In this document: piece by piece, positions 38,613 to 47,616 of the stretch
How positions within the stretch are numbered: position 1 is the first letter of the stretch
How the letters are laid out: each line of letters opens with the position of its first letter
Assembly: GCA_017610175.1 (NCBI GenBank)
Contig: JAFCCO010000004.1
Coordinates: 18,206-82,205, forward strand
Origin: Candidatus Iainarchaeum sp.
GTDB lineage: Archaea > Iainarchaeota > Iainarchaeia > Iainarchaeales > GCA-2688035
Direction: 5' to 3'
Length of the DNA stretch: 64,000 bases
Program-made: the position numbers and the translations under genes
Notes under the pieces: model-generated
What the model was told of the DNA's origin: nothing
The model's database searches: none
The model's input: the letters and a program-made list of their open reading frames with translations, nothing else

Positions 38613-39396
38613 CCTGCTTGAAGTTGCAAAGAAAGCCGCAAGGGCGGGCGGAAAGGTTGCAATGAAATATTTTGGGACAGATGTTGAATTTGAAACAAAG
38701 GAAGACAAAACATTTGTGAGTGTTGCAGACCGCGAGTCAGAGGAAGAAATCAGAAAAATTGTTAGCGCCAAGTTTCCAAAACACGAAATCAAGGGAGAGG
38801 AAGGCAGTGAAACAGGGAAAAGCAACATTGTGTGGCACGTTGACCCGATTGACGGCACAAGCAACTTCAAAAACAACATCCCCCTAAGTGCAGTTTCAAT
38901 CGGGATTGAAAAGGACGGGGAGTTTATAGTGGGAGTTGTTTACCACCCCCACGTTGACGAACTGTATCACGCTGAAAAGGGAAAGGGGGCTTTTCTGAAC
39001 GGAAAGCCAATCAAAGTAAATTCATTCACCCCGAACGAAGGGATTATTGTAATCGATTCATCCTTTCGGGGGGACAGAGTTCCAAGAAAGTACAAGGCCT
39101 TTGGGGGGATATTGAAAAGATGCTCGCGCTACAGGATGATTGGCTGCGCATCGCTTCAGCTCTGCTGGCTTGCGCGCGGAAACTTTGTTTCATCACTCTC
39201 TGACGCCATCCACTCCTTCGACTTTGCGGCAGGAGCGGTTATTGTAAGGGAAGCGGGCGGCATTGTAACCGACACGCTTGGAAACGAATTGAGCGCAGAC
39301 TCAAAAGCAATTGTTGCATCAAACAATAAAGAGAACCACAAAATGGTTGTGGACGTTACAAAACAGTTTTACAAGGGGTACAAGGGAATTGATTAA
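38605..39396 (+). CDS. Inositol monophosphatase/fructose-1,6-bisphosphatase family
   Basis: EGEEGSETG, WHVDPIDGTSNFKNNIPLSAVSIGI, SFDFAAGAVIVREAGGIVTD. Confidence 0.93.
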   Translation: MSDLLEVAKKAARAGGKVAMKYFGTDVEFETKEDKTFVSVADRESEEEIRKIVSAKFPKHEIKGEEGSETGKSNIVWHVDPIDGTSNFKNNIPLSAVSIGIEKDGEFIVGVVYHPHVDELYHAEKGKGAFLNGKPIKVNSFTPNEGIIVIDSSFRGDRVPRKYKAFGGILKRCSRYRMIGCASLQLCWLARGNFVSSLSDAIHSFDFAAGAVIVREAGGIVTDTLGNELSADSKAIVASNNKENHKMVVDVTKQFYKGYKGID

Positions 39397-40481
39397 TTTC
39401 CCTTAACAATCTTTTCGGCAATTTTCCTTTTCTTCTTTGCCTTTGCCTGGTGCTTCTTCAGCATATCCTTTAGGAAGTCCTTTGTGTACTGCTTGCACTC
39501 ACTGCAAAGCCACTTTCCTTCCCTGCACTCGTCCCAAATCCTCTGAACCTCTTTCCCATCCTCAAGGTGGAACAAAAGCAGTTCGTGAACCTTGCAGACC
39601 CCCGGGTTTCCGCCAAGCCTTCTTTGCTCTTCAAGCGTGTTCCTTCCGCCTGTAAAAGCGTTTGAAACCTTGCGGTCCAGCTCGGATTCTGAATCGTTCA
39701 GGAAAATTGCAGTGTCAGGCTGAGAGGCCGACATTTTTGAACCCTCCTTAAGCCCGCTTTGGTGCCTGAAGTAAATGAATGAAGGAACCTCCAATGGATA
39801 GGATAGGCGCTTTGCAATATCCCTCGTTAAGCGTGCATGCGGGTCCTGGTCCAAACCAATCCCGGTAATGCTCGGCATCTTTCCATCAAATTCGTCAAGC
39901 TGCCCGTGCAGAATGTCGGCGTACTGCAAAAGGTTTGCGGAAACCTTGCCCAAGTCAAGGTGCCCGTAGATTGCCTCAAACATGTTTTTGGTTATCTTCT
40001 TGCTGAGCTCAAACGCAAAGCTGTAGTAACGCCTTTCACGGTTGCTCTGCACCTTAATGTCCTTTGCGCCAACACCCAGCGCAAGTGCGTCAGCGGCATT
40101 GTCGATTGCAAATTTCTGCGCGTATGCAAGGGACCGAATCTTTTTGTCGGGCCTGCTTACATAGCCGTCTATGTCGCAAACACAGAAATAGTTTTTGGCC
40201 CCAAGTGACTTGAACAAAACAAACAGGTCAATGTCCGCTTTGTGCCCAAGATGAAACTGCCCCGAGCTTGCAATCCCTGTAATGTTTATGAACGGCTTTT
40301 TGGATTCAATTCTTGAAAGGACTTTTCCAAAATCTCTGTGTGCAACAATTATTCCGCGCGAAAAAAACCTGTGACCCATTTTGCTTCGCCAGTTTTCGGG
40401 AAACTCCGAGAGGCCAAACTGTTTGAATACGTGCTCGTAATCGCTTACTGCAGCGCTTGCCCAAGGATCTATTTTTGCCAT
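39393..40481 (-). CDS. trpS: Tryptophanyl-tRNA synthetase
   Basis: SGQFHLGHKADIDLF (HIGH), GLDQDPHARLTRDIAKRL, GSKMSASQPDTAIFL (KMSKS). Confidence 0.93.
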   Translation of the reverse strand: MAKIDPWASAAVSDYEHVFKQFGLSEFPENWRSKMGHRFFSRGIIVAHRDFGKVLSRIESKKPFINITGIASSGQFHLGHKADIDLFVLFKSLGAKNYFCVCDIDGYVSRPDKKIRSLAYAQKFAIDNAADALALGVGAKDIKVQSNRERRYYSFAFELSKKITKNMFEAIYGHLDLGKVSANLLQYADILHGQLDEFDGKMPSITGIGLDQDPHARLTRDIAKRLSYPLEVPSFIYFRHQSGLKEGSKMSASQPDTAIFLNDSESELDRKVSNAFTGGRNTLEEQRRLGGNPGVCKVHELLLFHLEDGKEVQRIWDECREGKWLCSECKQYTKDFLKDMLKKHQAKAKKKRKIAEKIVKGN

Positions 40482-40545
40482 CCATTCACCTAAATACTTA
40501 TTTATAAACTATTTAATGTAGTAATTAATAATATTTAAACCCTAG

Positions 40546-41061
40546 GTGTTGCATTTGGGAGAACTATTGCAGAACAAAGTTGTTGTCGGGGACAAAAAAA
40601 CAAAGGACACCCTGCTTCAAAAGGGATTCGGGGAAAAGAAGGGGAAGGAACTTGTTCTTGACTTAAAGGAAGCTCTTTTTCTTTTGGAGAAAGACAAGCT
40701 TGAGGTAGAGCTTGCGGGAAAAAAGCTTTCAGCCAAAAAGCTGAGGGAGTATGCTTCGGCACGCGAGGCAAAATTTTACTCAAAATTCCTTGTGTTCTCA
40801 GATTTGAGGGAGAAGGGTTTCTGCGTTAAAACAGGGTTCAAATTTGGATTCGATTTCAGGGTTTATCCCCGCGGAAAGAAACCGGGAGAGGCCCACACAC
40901 AGCAGGTTGTGAAGGTCTTTACCCAGGATGACGGGAAAAGCATGATTGAACTTAGCAGAATGGTCAGGCTTGCAGGCAACCTAAGGACTCTTTTTAGCAT
41001 AGCCGTTGTAGACAGCGAAAACGACATAAACTATTACTCAATTCAGCGAATTACGCCTTAG
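40546..41061 (+). CDS. endA: tRNA-splicing endonuclease
   Basis: YSKFLVFSDLREKGFCVKTGFKFGFDFRVYPRGKKPGEAHTQQVVKVF ... RMVRLAGNLRTLFSIAVVD. Confidence 0.93.
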   Translation: MLHLGELLQNKVVVGDKKTKDTLLQKGFGEKKGKELVLDLKEALFLLEKDKLEVELAGKKLSAKKLREYASAREAKFYSKFLVFSDLREKGFCVKTGFKFGFDFRVYPRGKKPGEAHTQQVVKVFTQDDGKSMIELSRMVRLAGNLRTLFSIAVVDSENDINYYSIQRITP

Positions 41062-41076
41062 TGCCGCTTCGCTGAA
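41042..41076. repeat. 9-bp inverted repeat spanning the endA stop codon
   Basis: TTCAGCGAA (41042-41050) and TTCGCTGAA (41068-41076). Confidence 0.6.
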
Positions 41077-41127
41077 CCCGAATTAAAAAAATAGAAAAAG
41101 TAAAAAAAAAGAAATAAACCAGAGACT

Positions 41128-41304
41128 TTACAAGTCTTCTGGCCTAACTGTCTTTCTTCCGTTTGCCTGTGCCCTTGCACATGCCTTGCCTACAACGTCA
41201 GCAACTGCTGCACTGAGTGCGTCTGGGAAGTCTCCGGCCATATTACAGCCTGCTCCCTTTACTGCTTCCTTAACTTTACTTCCAACAACTAACAAATCTC
41301 CCAT
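41128..41304 (-). CDS. Short histone-fold protein
   Basis: MGDLLVVGSKVKEAVKGAGCNMAGDFPDALSAAVADVVGKACARAQANGRKTVRPEDL; GRKTVRPEDL is the histone loop2/alpha3 signature, but the protein ends there. Confidence 0.85.
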   Translation of the reverse strand: MGDLLVVGSKVKEAVKGAGCNMAGDFPDALSAAVADVVGKACARAQANGRKTVRPEDL

Positions 41305-41454
41305 ATTATTCAACCTCCATATACTAGTTGTAAAACCGCTTTAAGCGGCTTTTTCTGCATTATTAAGAAACGCAAAGTTATTTAAATGCAAGCGAAAAAA
41401 GTGCCCAAAAACGGCAAAAAACAGGGGTTTTGGGGAAAAATGGTTGAAATGCAA

Positions 41455-41823
41455 TCAGCCTAGATGCTTTCTGACTTCTTGAACAATGCGCTCACTGCTG
41501 AACGGCTTGTGAATGCAACCGCAAATATTTATCTCCTTTAACGACTCCAGACCCCCTGATGAAATTCTCGCGGTCGACATCAAAATAAGTTTCATTTCAT
41601 TTAGATCGGAGTTCTTGGATATTTCTTCGCATACCTGCCTGCCGCTCATATTGGGCATGAACAAATCAATAAAAGCAAGGTCAAAGTGCTCGGAGCAAAC
41701 CTTCTTAATTGCCTCTTTGCCATCCAAGGCTATTGAAACAAGCACATTTTCGCCTGCCAAGGCATGGGAAACAGACTCGCAAATTGCCTGCTCATCATCA
41801 ACTACAATTATTTTCTTGGTCAT
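41455..41823 (-). CDS. Stand-alone response regulator (REC)
   Basis: MTKKIIVVDDEQAICESV, FDLAFIDLFMPNMSGRQV, GCIHKPFS. Confidence 0.92.
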   Translation of the reverse strand: MTKKIIVVDDEQAICESVSHALAGENVLVSIALDGKEAIKKVCSEHFDLAFIDLFMPNMSGRQVCEEISKNSDLNEMKLILMSTARISSGGLESLKEINICGCIHKPFSSERIVQEVRKHLG

Positions 41824-41890
41824 TCTGAAAAAAAGCCCCCCAGCTGTTATAATTATATAATTAATTCCAGGGTTAATAAGTCTTAGCAAA

Positions 41891-41937
41891 GTTTAAACAA
41901 AATAAGGTAAATGTTTAAACTAATTAAATGTTTAAAT
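41891..41937. repeat. Iterated GTTTAAAC/T elements between a response regulator and the homocitrate-synthase-like gene
   Basis: GTTTAAAC 41891-41898, GTTTAAAC 41913-41920, GTTTAAAT 41930-41937. Confidence 0.5.
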
Positions 41938-41962
41938 AACCCTTAATGTCAGAATAAAAACA

Positions 41963-43063
41963 ATGACCGGGGGGATAGAGGTCTGTGACACCACGCTTCG
42001 CGATGGTGAGCAAATGCCTGGGGTGGTTTTTTCACTCAAAGAAAAAAGAGAACTTGCAAGAGCTTCCTCCGAATTCGGGTCCAGCATAATCGAAGTCATG
42101 CCTGCGATTTCAAAAACAGAGCAAAGGCTTGCCAAAAGCCTTGCACATGAAAACCTTGCCGCAAAAATAACCGCTTCAACCCTCTCCAAAAAAGAACACA
42201 TTGAGCTTGCAACAAACTGCGATCTTGACCACATAACCCTTTTTACATCACTTTCAGACAACCATTTGAAACACAAGCTTAATATCTCCAGGGAAGAGAA
42301 CCTTTCAAAATCACTTGAAATGGTGGACTTTGCAAAGTCACAGGGGCTTGCCGTTGCTTTTGCAGGGGAGGATTCAACAAGGGCAAACAAAGAATACCTC
42401 CACAAATTCGTTAAGGCAATGGCCGGCAAAATAGATTATTTTCTCCCATGCGACACAGTGGGCTGCCTGCAACCATTTCAGACTTACAGATTCATAAAAC
42501 AACTCGTAAAAAATACAGGCAGCAAAATTGCACTGCACACCCACAACGACTTTGGCATGGCAACCGCAAACACAATTGCAGGAATAATGGCGGGGGCAGA
42601 GGTCTTCTCCGGAACGTTCAACGGAATTGGGGAGAGAAGTGGGAATGCAGCAATCGAAGAGGTGTGCATGGCATTAAAGGTTCTGCTCAAAAAAGACCTT
42701 GGGTTGAAGTATGAAATGCTTACAAGAATCTGCAACAGGGTGGAAAAGTATTCAAGGGCAAAAATGCACAAACACAAACCCATTGTTGGAAAGAATTCTT
42801 TCAGGCACGAGTCCGGCACGCACGTTGCAGGCGTGTTGAAAGATCCGTCAACTTACGAAATATTTGATCCTGCAGAAGTGGGCCAGACAAGAAAAATAGT
42901 GTTTGGCAAACACTCCGGAATGCGTGCAGTAAAAAAGATTCTGAAGGGGTCAAAGGGAAGGCTCAACAGAAAACTGCAGCTTCTGAAAAGAACCGCTGAA
43001 CGGGAGAAAAAAAGCTTTTCGGAGAGAAAGGCAAGGAAGCTAATGCTGGGGAGCTTGCAATGA
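41963..43063 (+). CDS. Homocitrate synthase/2-isopropylmalate synthase family (HMGL-like)
   Basis: VCDTTLRDGEQMPGVVFS, LHTHNDFGMATANTIAGIMAGAEVFSGTFNGIGERSGNAAIEEV, FRHESGTHVAGVL. Confidence 0.9.
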   Translation: MTGGIEVCDTTLRDGEQMPGVVFSLKEKRELARASSEFGSSIIEVMPAISKTEQRLAKSLAHENLAAKITASTLSKKEHIELATNCDLDHITLFTSLSDNHLKHKLNISREENLSKSLEMVDFAKSQGLAVAFAGEDSTRANKEYLHKFVKAMAGKIDYFLPCDTVGCLQPFQTYRFIKQLVKNTGSKIALHTHNDFGMATANTIAGIMAGAEVFSGTFNGIGERSGNAAIEEVCMALKVLLKKDLGLKYEMLTRICNRVEKYSRAKMHKHKPIVGKNSFRHESGTHVAGVLKDPSTYEIFDPAEVGQTRKIVFGKHSGMRAVKKILKGSKGRLNRKLQLLKRTAEREKKSFSERKARKLMLGSLQ

Positions 43064-43866
43064 GTAGCTTGGGCGAACTGAGAAAATTCCTGCGCCTGAA
43101 AATTGCGTTCGGAACAGCAAGCTTTGGAGTGATTGCATTTCTATTGTTCAACAACATGGGAAGCGCGATTGTCTTTCCAGTAGCAAGCATCTTCCTGCTT
43201 ACAATAGCCGGCTACTCATACAACTCAGTTACAGATGTGAAGGAGGACAGGACAAACCTTGGCCGCGTAAACAAGTTTGCGGAGGGAGCAGAGGGAAAAG
43301 CAATTGCATTTGCATTCTTTGCAGGGGGGACGGCGTTTGCATTATTTCTTGAAACTGTTGCACTGGCAGCATACCTTGCCGCTGCTTTTCTTTTCTGGGC
43401 ATACTCAAAATTCAGGGTAAAAAAAGTATTGCTCGGAAAGAACGTTTACATCTGGCTGCTTTTTGCGCTTGTTTTCCTGATTGGGACAAATGCAACTGAG
43501 CCAACCGCTGTTGGAATTGCATACTCAATTTTCTTTTCAGCGTTTATTTTTGTGCAAAGCATTATTGCGGACTTAAGAGATGTTAAGGGCGACCGCAAAG
43601 CCGGACTTAAAACACTGCCCATTGCGCTTGGGACTGCAAACGCAAAAGCATTGCTTACAGTATTTATTGTTGCGTGGCAGGTTAGCTTGCTTGCAATAAG
43701 CCCGCTGTTCTTTGTGCTCTTTGTTCCGTTCACCGCAGCAGACATATTTTTCCTGGCAAAGGGAGAGTACACAAAAGCCCACTTGTCGGGTTTTGTTGGA
43801 GCGCACGTTTTCAGCGCCTCACTTGTTTTGGTAAATTTATTCATTTATTTCGGAGGTGTTGTTTGA
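43060..43866 (+). CDS. UbiA-family prenyltransferase
   Basis: YNSVTDVKEDRTNLGRVNK and DLRDVKGDRKAGLKTLPIALG with multiple TM helices; 4-bp overlap with the previous gene. Confidence 0.88.
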   Translation: MSSLGELRKFLRLKIAFGTASFGVIAFLLFNNMGSAIVFPVASIFLLTIAGYSYNSVTDVKEDRTNLGRVNKFAEGAEGKAIAFAFFAGGTAFALFLETVALAAYLAAAFLFWAYSKFRVKKVLLGKNVYIWLLFALVFLIGTNATEPTAVGIAYSIFFSAFIFVQSIIADLRDVKGDRKAGLKTLPIALGTANAKALLTVFIVAWQVSLLAISPLFFVLFVPFTAADIFFLAKGEYTKAHLSGFVGAHVFSASLVLVNLFIYFGGVV

Positions 43867-44729
43867 TGTTTACCCATGAAACAAAGGAAGCCGGGTTCAC
43901 AAAAAAAGTTTTTCTTGCAGGAAAGAGGATAAAACCCGCAATCGGAATAATTCTTCCATTCACACTATTGCATGCGGCGCTATTCAATGTGTTCTCAATT
44001 GAATCTGTGTTTATTGCAATCGGCTTTGCTTCAATTTACCTCTTTGCAGACATGTTCAACGACTTCTATGATTTGCATGAAGACCTTAGAAACGAAAGAA
44101 AGGACAAGCTGTTGATTTCAACAGGCATGAAGAAGAGGCAAATCCTTCACATGTCCTATTTTTTCCTAGTGTTTGGAGTGACTCTGCTGTTTGGATTCTC
44201 CGCCGTGCTTGGTGCTGCCGGATTGTTTCTTGCAATTGCAGGATGGGCTTACACACACCCTTTTGTTAGGCTGAAAAAATACGAAGTTTATGGCTATGTG
44301 TTAAGCAGCACGCCCTTTTTTGCGCTTCCGTTTGCACTCTCAAGCCATTACGGGCGGGAGTTTTCCATTTCACTGGCCCTGCTGGCTGTTTTTAGTTATA
44401 CGCAGTATGTTTACATTCTTTGCCAGAAGGATGCAACAGATTTGAAGGATGATGTAAACCTGTTTCTTAAAAGAAGCAACACGGTTGCTTCGCTGATAAC
44501 CGGAGCGTTTTCAATCACGGCATCGCTTGCAATTCTTGCAGTTGCAATGTTAAGCGGCCTGCAATTACTTTTGATTGTGTGGATTGCAAATCTTGCAATA
44601 AAGCTGAAGAATCTTTCTGGAATCTACTCCAAAAGTATTGGGAGGGGAAAGAGATTCAGGCTGACAACATATGAATTCATATCGCACTATGCCTTTTTTG
44701 TTGCGGCTTTGTTAGCCGGATTTGTATGA
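43863..44729 (+). CDS. UbiA-family prenyltransferase-like protein
   Basis: ADMFNDFYDLHEDLRNERKDKLL and CQKDATDLKDDVN, multiple TM helices; 4-bp overlap with the previous gene. Confidence 0.78.
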   Translation: MMFTHETKEAGFTKKVFLAGKRIKPAIGIILPFTLLHAALFNVFSIESVFIAIGFASIYLFADMFNDFYDLHEDLRNERKDKLLISTGMKKRQILHMSYFFLVFGVTLLFGFSAVLGAAGLFLAIAGWAYTHPFVRLKKYEVYGYVLSSTPFFALPFALSSHYGREFSISLALLAVFSYTQYVYILCQKDATDLKDDVNLFLKRSNTVASLITGAFSITASLAILAVAMLSGLQLLLIVWIANLAIKLKNLSGIYSKSIGRGKRFRLTTYEFISHYAFFVAALLAGFV

Positions 44730-45722
44730 GAGAATAAGCTTTCTGGAGAACTCCTTTGAGCCAACAAATTTGAATGAGTTGTCCATCGCCCTTAGATAGC
44801 CAAGAATGTATTGTGCAATGAAGTCCCATTTGTCCTTAGCAAGTTGCATGCCGTAGGGAGGGTGTCGTATGTTGACCGAAAGGCTCTTGCCATTTTGCAA
44901 AATGTCAACTTCGCCAAAGCCGTTAAGCTGGAAGAGAAGCTTTGCATGCCTGAACCCTCCATTAAATTCTCTTGATTTGGATAGCTTGGTTTTGAAAAAA
45001 TCCTCCGAAGCTCTTGCAAGCAGTTCAAGCTTCACGCCCTTCTGTGCAATTAAGTGCGGAAGGGAAGTTTCCATAATGAACATTTTTTTGCCCAAGTAAA
45101 ATACACGGTTTTTGCGCAGCGAAACAGCCCCTGCACGAATCAGTTCCTCCAAGGATTGCTTTTTGTTGGGCCTCATTGTGTTCAGCCAATAATATTCCTT
45201 CTTGTCCTTGAGTGCTAGGTCAATTTTTTCGTTTCCGAGCGCGATTGTGTAAACTCCGCCGGTTCCATTCCAGTCAAGGTTCACAAGATTTGCTTTCTTC
45301 AAATAGTATGCTTCAACCACTCCGGTGAAAAGCCCTTTGGAGAAACTGTTTTCCCCAATGAATCTGACGAAAGGTTCGCCCTTTGTTTCAATAATTGTGT
45401 TTTCCCCGGATTTTTTTGCGTGGCATTTTTCAAGAATGCCGATTTTTTTCCAGAGCCGTTCAAGAAGGAGATTAATGCAGCTTTCAAGCGGCAAAACCTT
45501 TACAACAGACGGAGCGTAAGCATTAATCATTATGGTCATCCAGTCCCCTGCAAGCTCTTCCATCTCTTTTTCGAAACCTGCCTTTTCGCACATTTGGAAA
45601 TAGTTTGCAAGGATTTCCTCAAAGAAAAGGATGTCCCTTCTTTTTTTGCCAAAGCCCGAACTGAAAAGCGAGCCACGCCTTGACTGGACAATTTTTCTTT
45701 GGATAAAATCAGCCAATGACAT
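44712..45722 (-). CDS. Hypothetical protein in KaiC-like operon
   Basis: Long ORF 17 nt downstream of the KaiC-like gene, same strand. Confidence 0.6.
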   Translation of the reverse strand: MSLADFIQRKIVQSRRGSLFSSGFGKKRRDILFFEEILANYFQMCEKAGFEKEMEELAGDWMTIMINAYAPSVVKVLPLESCINLLLERLWKKIGILEKCHAKKSGENTIIETKGEPFVRFIGENSFSKGLFTGVVEAYYLKKANLVNLDWNGTGGVYTIALGNEKIDLALKDKKEYYWLNTMRPNKKQSLEELIRAGAVSLRKNRVFYLGKKMFIMETSLPHLIAQKGVKLELLARASEDFFKTKLSKSREFNGGFRHAKLLFQLNGFGEVDILQNGKSLSVNIRHPPYGMQLAKDKWDFIAQYILGYLRAMDNSFKFVGSKEFSRKLILSYKSG

Positions 45723-45738
45723 GCTTTGCCCCCCCTAA

Positions 45739-46416
45739 TTAGACTGCTTTCGTTTTTCCCATTCTGATACTTTTGGAATCAATAACTACGGAGTGCTTTA
45801 CAAGCGGGTCAAAATTGGTGTATCTCATTTTTGGAATTGAGAGAACTCGCAGCGGCTTTTCCCCAAAATCAAGGAATGAGAGGTGGATCACCCCATCGCA
45901 CTCAAACGCTTCGCCGTTTCCTGTATCAAAAATTCCGTTGCTTGTTTCACCAATTAAAATTGCAGAATCTGCTTTCTCTTTCAAAAGCTCCACAATTGAT
46001 GCAAGCCTTAGCCTGTAGTCTTTTTTGTCAATTGCGGAAATAAACATTTTGTTAACGTTGTCGATAACAATGCGGTTGAGTTTTGGGTATAATTTAAGAA
46101 TTTCCTCAAACCCGCTTAGTGAAAGCTTGCTTCCAAGCTTAAGGTGCCCTATCTGAAAATTATTGCCGAGAAAATCCTTTGCTTCGCGCAGTGATTCAAC
46201 CCCCTCGCACGCCCGCACAAGCTCCTCGCTTTTTTCCCCGAACGAAAGGTAATAACACTTCTCTTTTTTTCTTGCCCCGTCAAGCAGGTAGTTGAGCGCA
46301 AAAAGGGTTTTTCCAGTCCCCGGATTTCCTGAAAGCAAAATGACTGTTTTATTTGGGAATCCCCCGTTTACAAGCTTGTCAAGCCCATTTATTCCCGAAG
46401 AAACTCTTTCAGTCAT
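45739..46416 (-). CDS. KaiC/RadA-like RecA-superfamily ATPase
   Basis: SSGINGLDKLVNGGFPNKTVILLSGNPGTGKTLFALNYLLDGA; Walker B-like LNRIVIDNV. Confidence 0.9.
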   Translation of the reverse strand: MTERVSSGINGLDKLVNGGFPNKTVILLSGNPGTGKTLFALNYLLDGARKKEKCYYLSFGEKSEELVRACEGVESLREAKDFLGNNFQIGHLKLGSKLSLSGFEEILKLYPKLNRIVIDNVNKMFISAIDKKDYRLRLASIVELLKEKADSAILIGETSNGIFDTGNGEAFECDGVIHLSFLDFGEKPLRVLSIPKMRYTNFDPLVKHSVVIDSKSIRMGKTKAV

Positions 46417-46739
46417 TTAGTCCCCCCAAATTTTGGAATACCCTGGCCATTGTCCTCAAGCTCTATTAGCAGAAGCTTTTTTTCGTTTATGCCAAAAATT
46501 CTTGCCTTGACATGTTTCAAAAGCTTTGAGATGCTGCTTCGCTTTAGAACCTTGTTTGGAAGCATTATTCTGTTGCCGTTTCCAATCTTTCCGGTTGTAA
46601 GAACTTCGTTGGATTTTGAAGCAGGCAAAATCACAAGATTTTTTTCATCCTCTTTGACAAGTTCGTACTCTTCTTTTGAAACTTTAATGCTAAGAATAGT
46701 AGTTTCATCTTCCAGGGTAATAGACTTTATTTCAGCCAC
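46413..46739 (-). CDS. Hypothetical protein, coupled to KaiC-like ATPase
   Basis: 4-bp overlap with the KaiC-like gene; segment GKIGNGNRIMLPNKVL resembles AbrB-like beta units (weak). Confidence 0.6.
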   Translation of the reverse strand: MAEIKSITLEDETTILSIKVSKEEYELVKEDEKNLVILPASKSNEVLTTGKIGNGNRIMLPNKVLKRSSISKLLKHVKARIFGINEKKLLLIELEDNGQGIPKFGGTK

Positions 46740-46968
46740 AATATTATATCTTTGGCAAGATTATTTAAACATTTACTCAAATCGGTTCATAATTTGCGGA
46801 ATTTTTTCAGCCAATAGCAAGCAATTTAATAACTTGCGGGCATAATTTTATTGTGCCTTTGGTGAAGGTCCTGCAATTAGCCTGATGCAGGCAGGACAGA
46901 ATAGTTTTTATCTCATAAAAACTAAGAACCGTTATAGGTTTTAATAACCTTGGTGAACTGATTCTAGT

Positions 46969-47592
46969 ATGAAGTTTTATTTGTCTTCGTTTAGGTTGGG
47001 TAATAAATCTGTTGAATTAGTTAGGTTAATGTCGGGCAATAAAAAAATTGCTTATATTCCAAATGCGGGTGATTTTTCCAATTTGGATTGTGTTAAGAAA
47101 AGCAAGTGGGAAAAATTTGATATTAAAAGTTTAGAAGAAATTGGTTTAGTTGTAGGCTATCTTGATTTAAAGGATTTTTTTGGAAAAGTTGGTGAATTGC
47201 GAAAAAAATTGAACGATTTTGGAGGAGTATTTGTAAGAGGGGGCAACACTTTTATTTTAAGACAGGCAATGAAATTGAGTGGTTTTGACACAATCTTCAA
47301 AGAGCTTCTTAAAAGAAACGATTTTGTGTACGCAGGGTATAGCGCAGGTATATGTGTGCTGGCCCCCGATTTAAAAGCCTTGCAAATTGTTGACAGCGCC
47401 GAAGACAAGCCCTACAAAGGGCTTCAGAAAACGATTTGGAACGGCCTTGGATTCCTAGATTGCATCCTTCTCCCGCATTACAAATCCAATCACCATGAAT
47501 CGGCAGATATTGACAAAGAAGTTGAATACTGCAATAAAAACAATATCCCTTTTAAAACTCTGAGAGACGGCGAAGTAATAATTATCAAATAA
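46969..47592 (+). CDS. Peptidase E-like (S51 family) protein
   Basis: GGVFVRGGNTFILRQAM and catalytic YAGYSAGICVLAPDL; LLPHYKSNHHES. Confidence 0.85.
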   Translation: MKFYLSSFRLGNKSVELVRLMSGNKKIAYIPNAGDFSNLDCVKKSKWEKFDIKSLEEIGLVVGYLDLKDFFGKVGELRKKLNDFGGVFVRGGNTFILRQAMKLSGFDTIFKELLKRNDFVYAGYSAGICVLAPDLKALQIVDSAEDKPYKGLQKTIWNGLGFLDCILLPHYKSNHHESADIDKEVEYCNKNNIPFKTLRDGEVIIIK

Positions 47593-47616
47593 ATAGCCGC
47601 TCAAGGCAGGCTATTT
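47591..47616 (+). terminator. Hairpin downstream of peptidase E-like gene
   Basis: 8-bp stem AAATAGCC (47591-47598)/GGCTATTT (47609-47616). Confidence 0.4.

Noticed and set aside
41128-46739. Reading the histone, REC, HMGL-UbiA and KaiC genes as a single system
   Set aside because: Strands alternate, promoters appear separate, and no shared function is evident; reported as separate observations.
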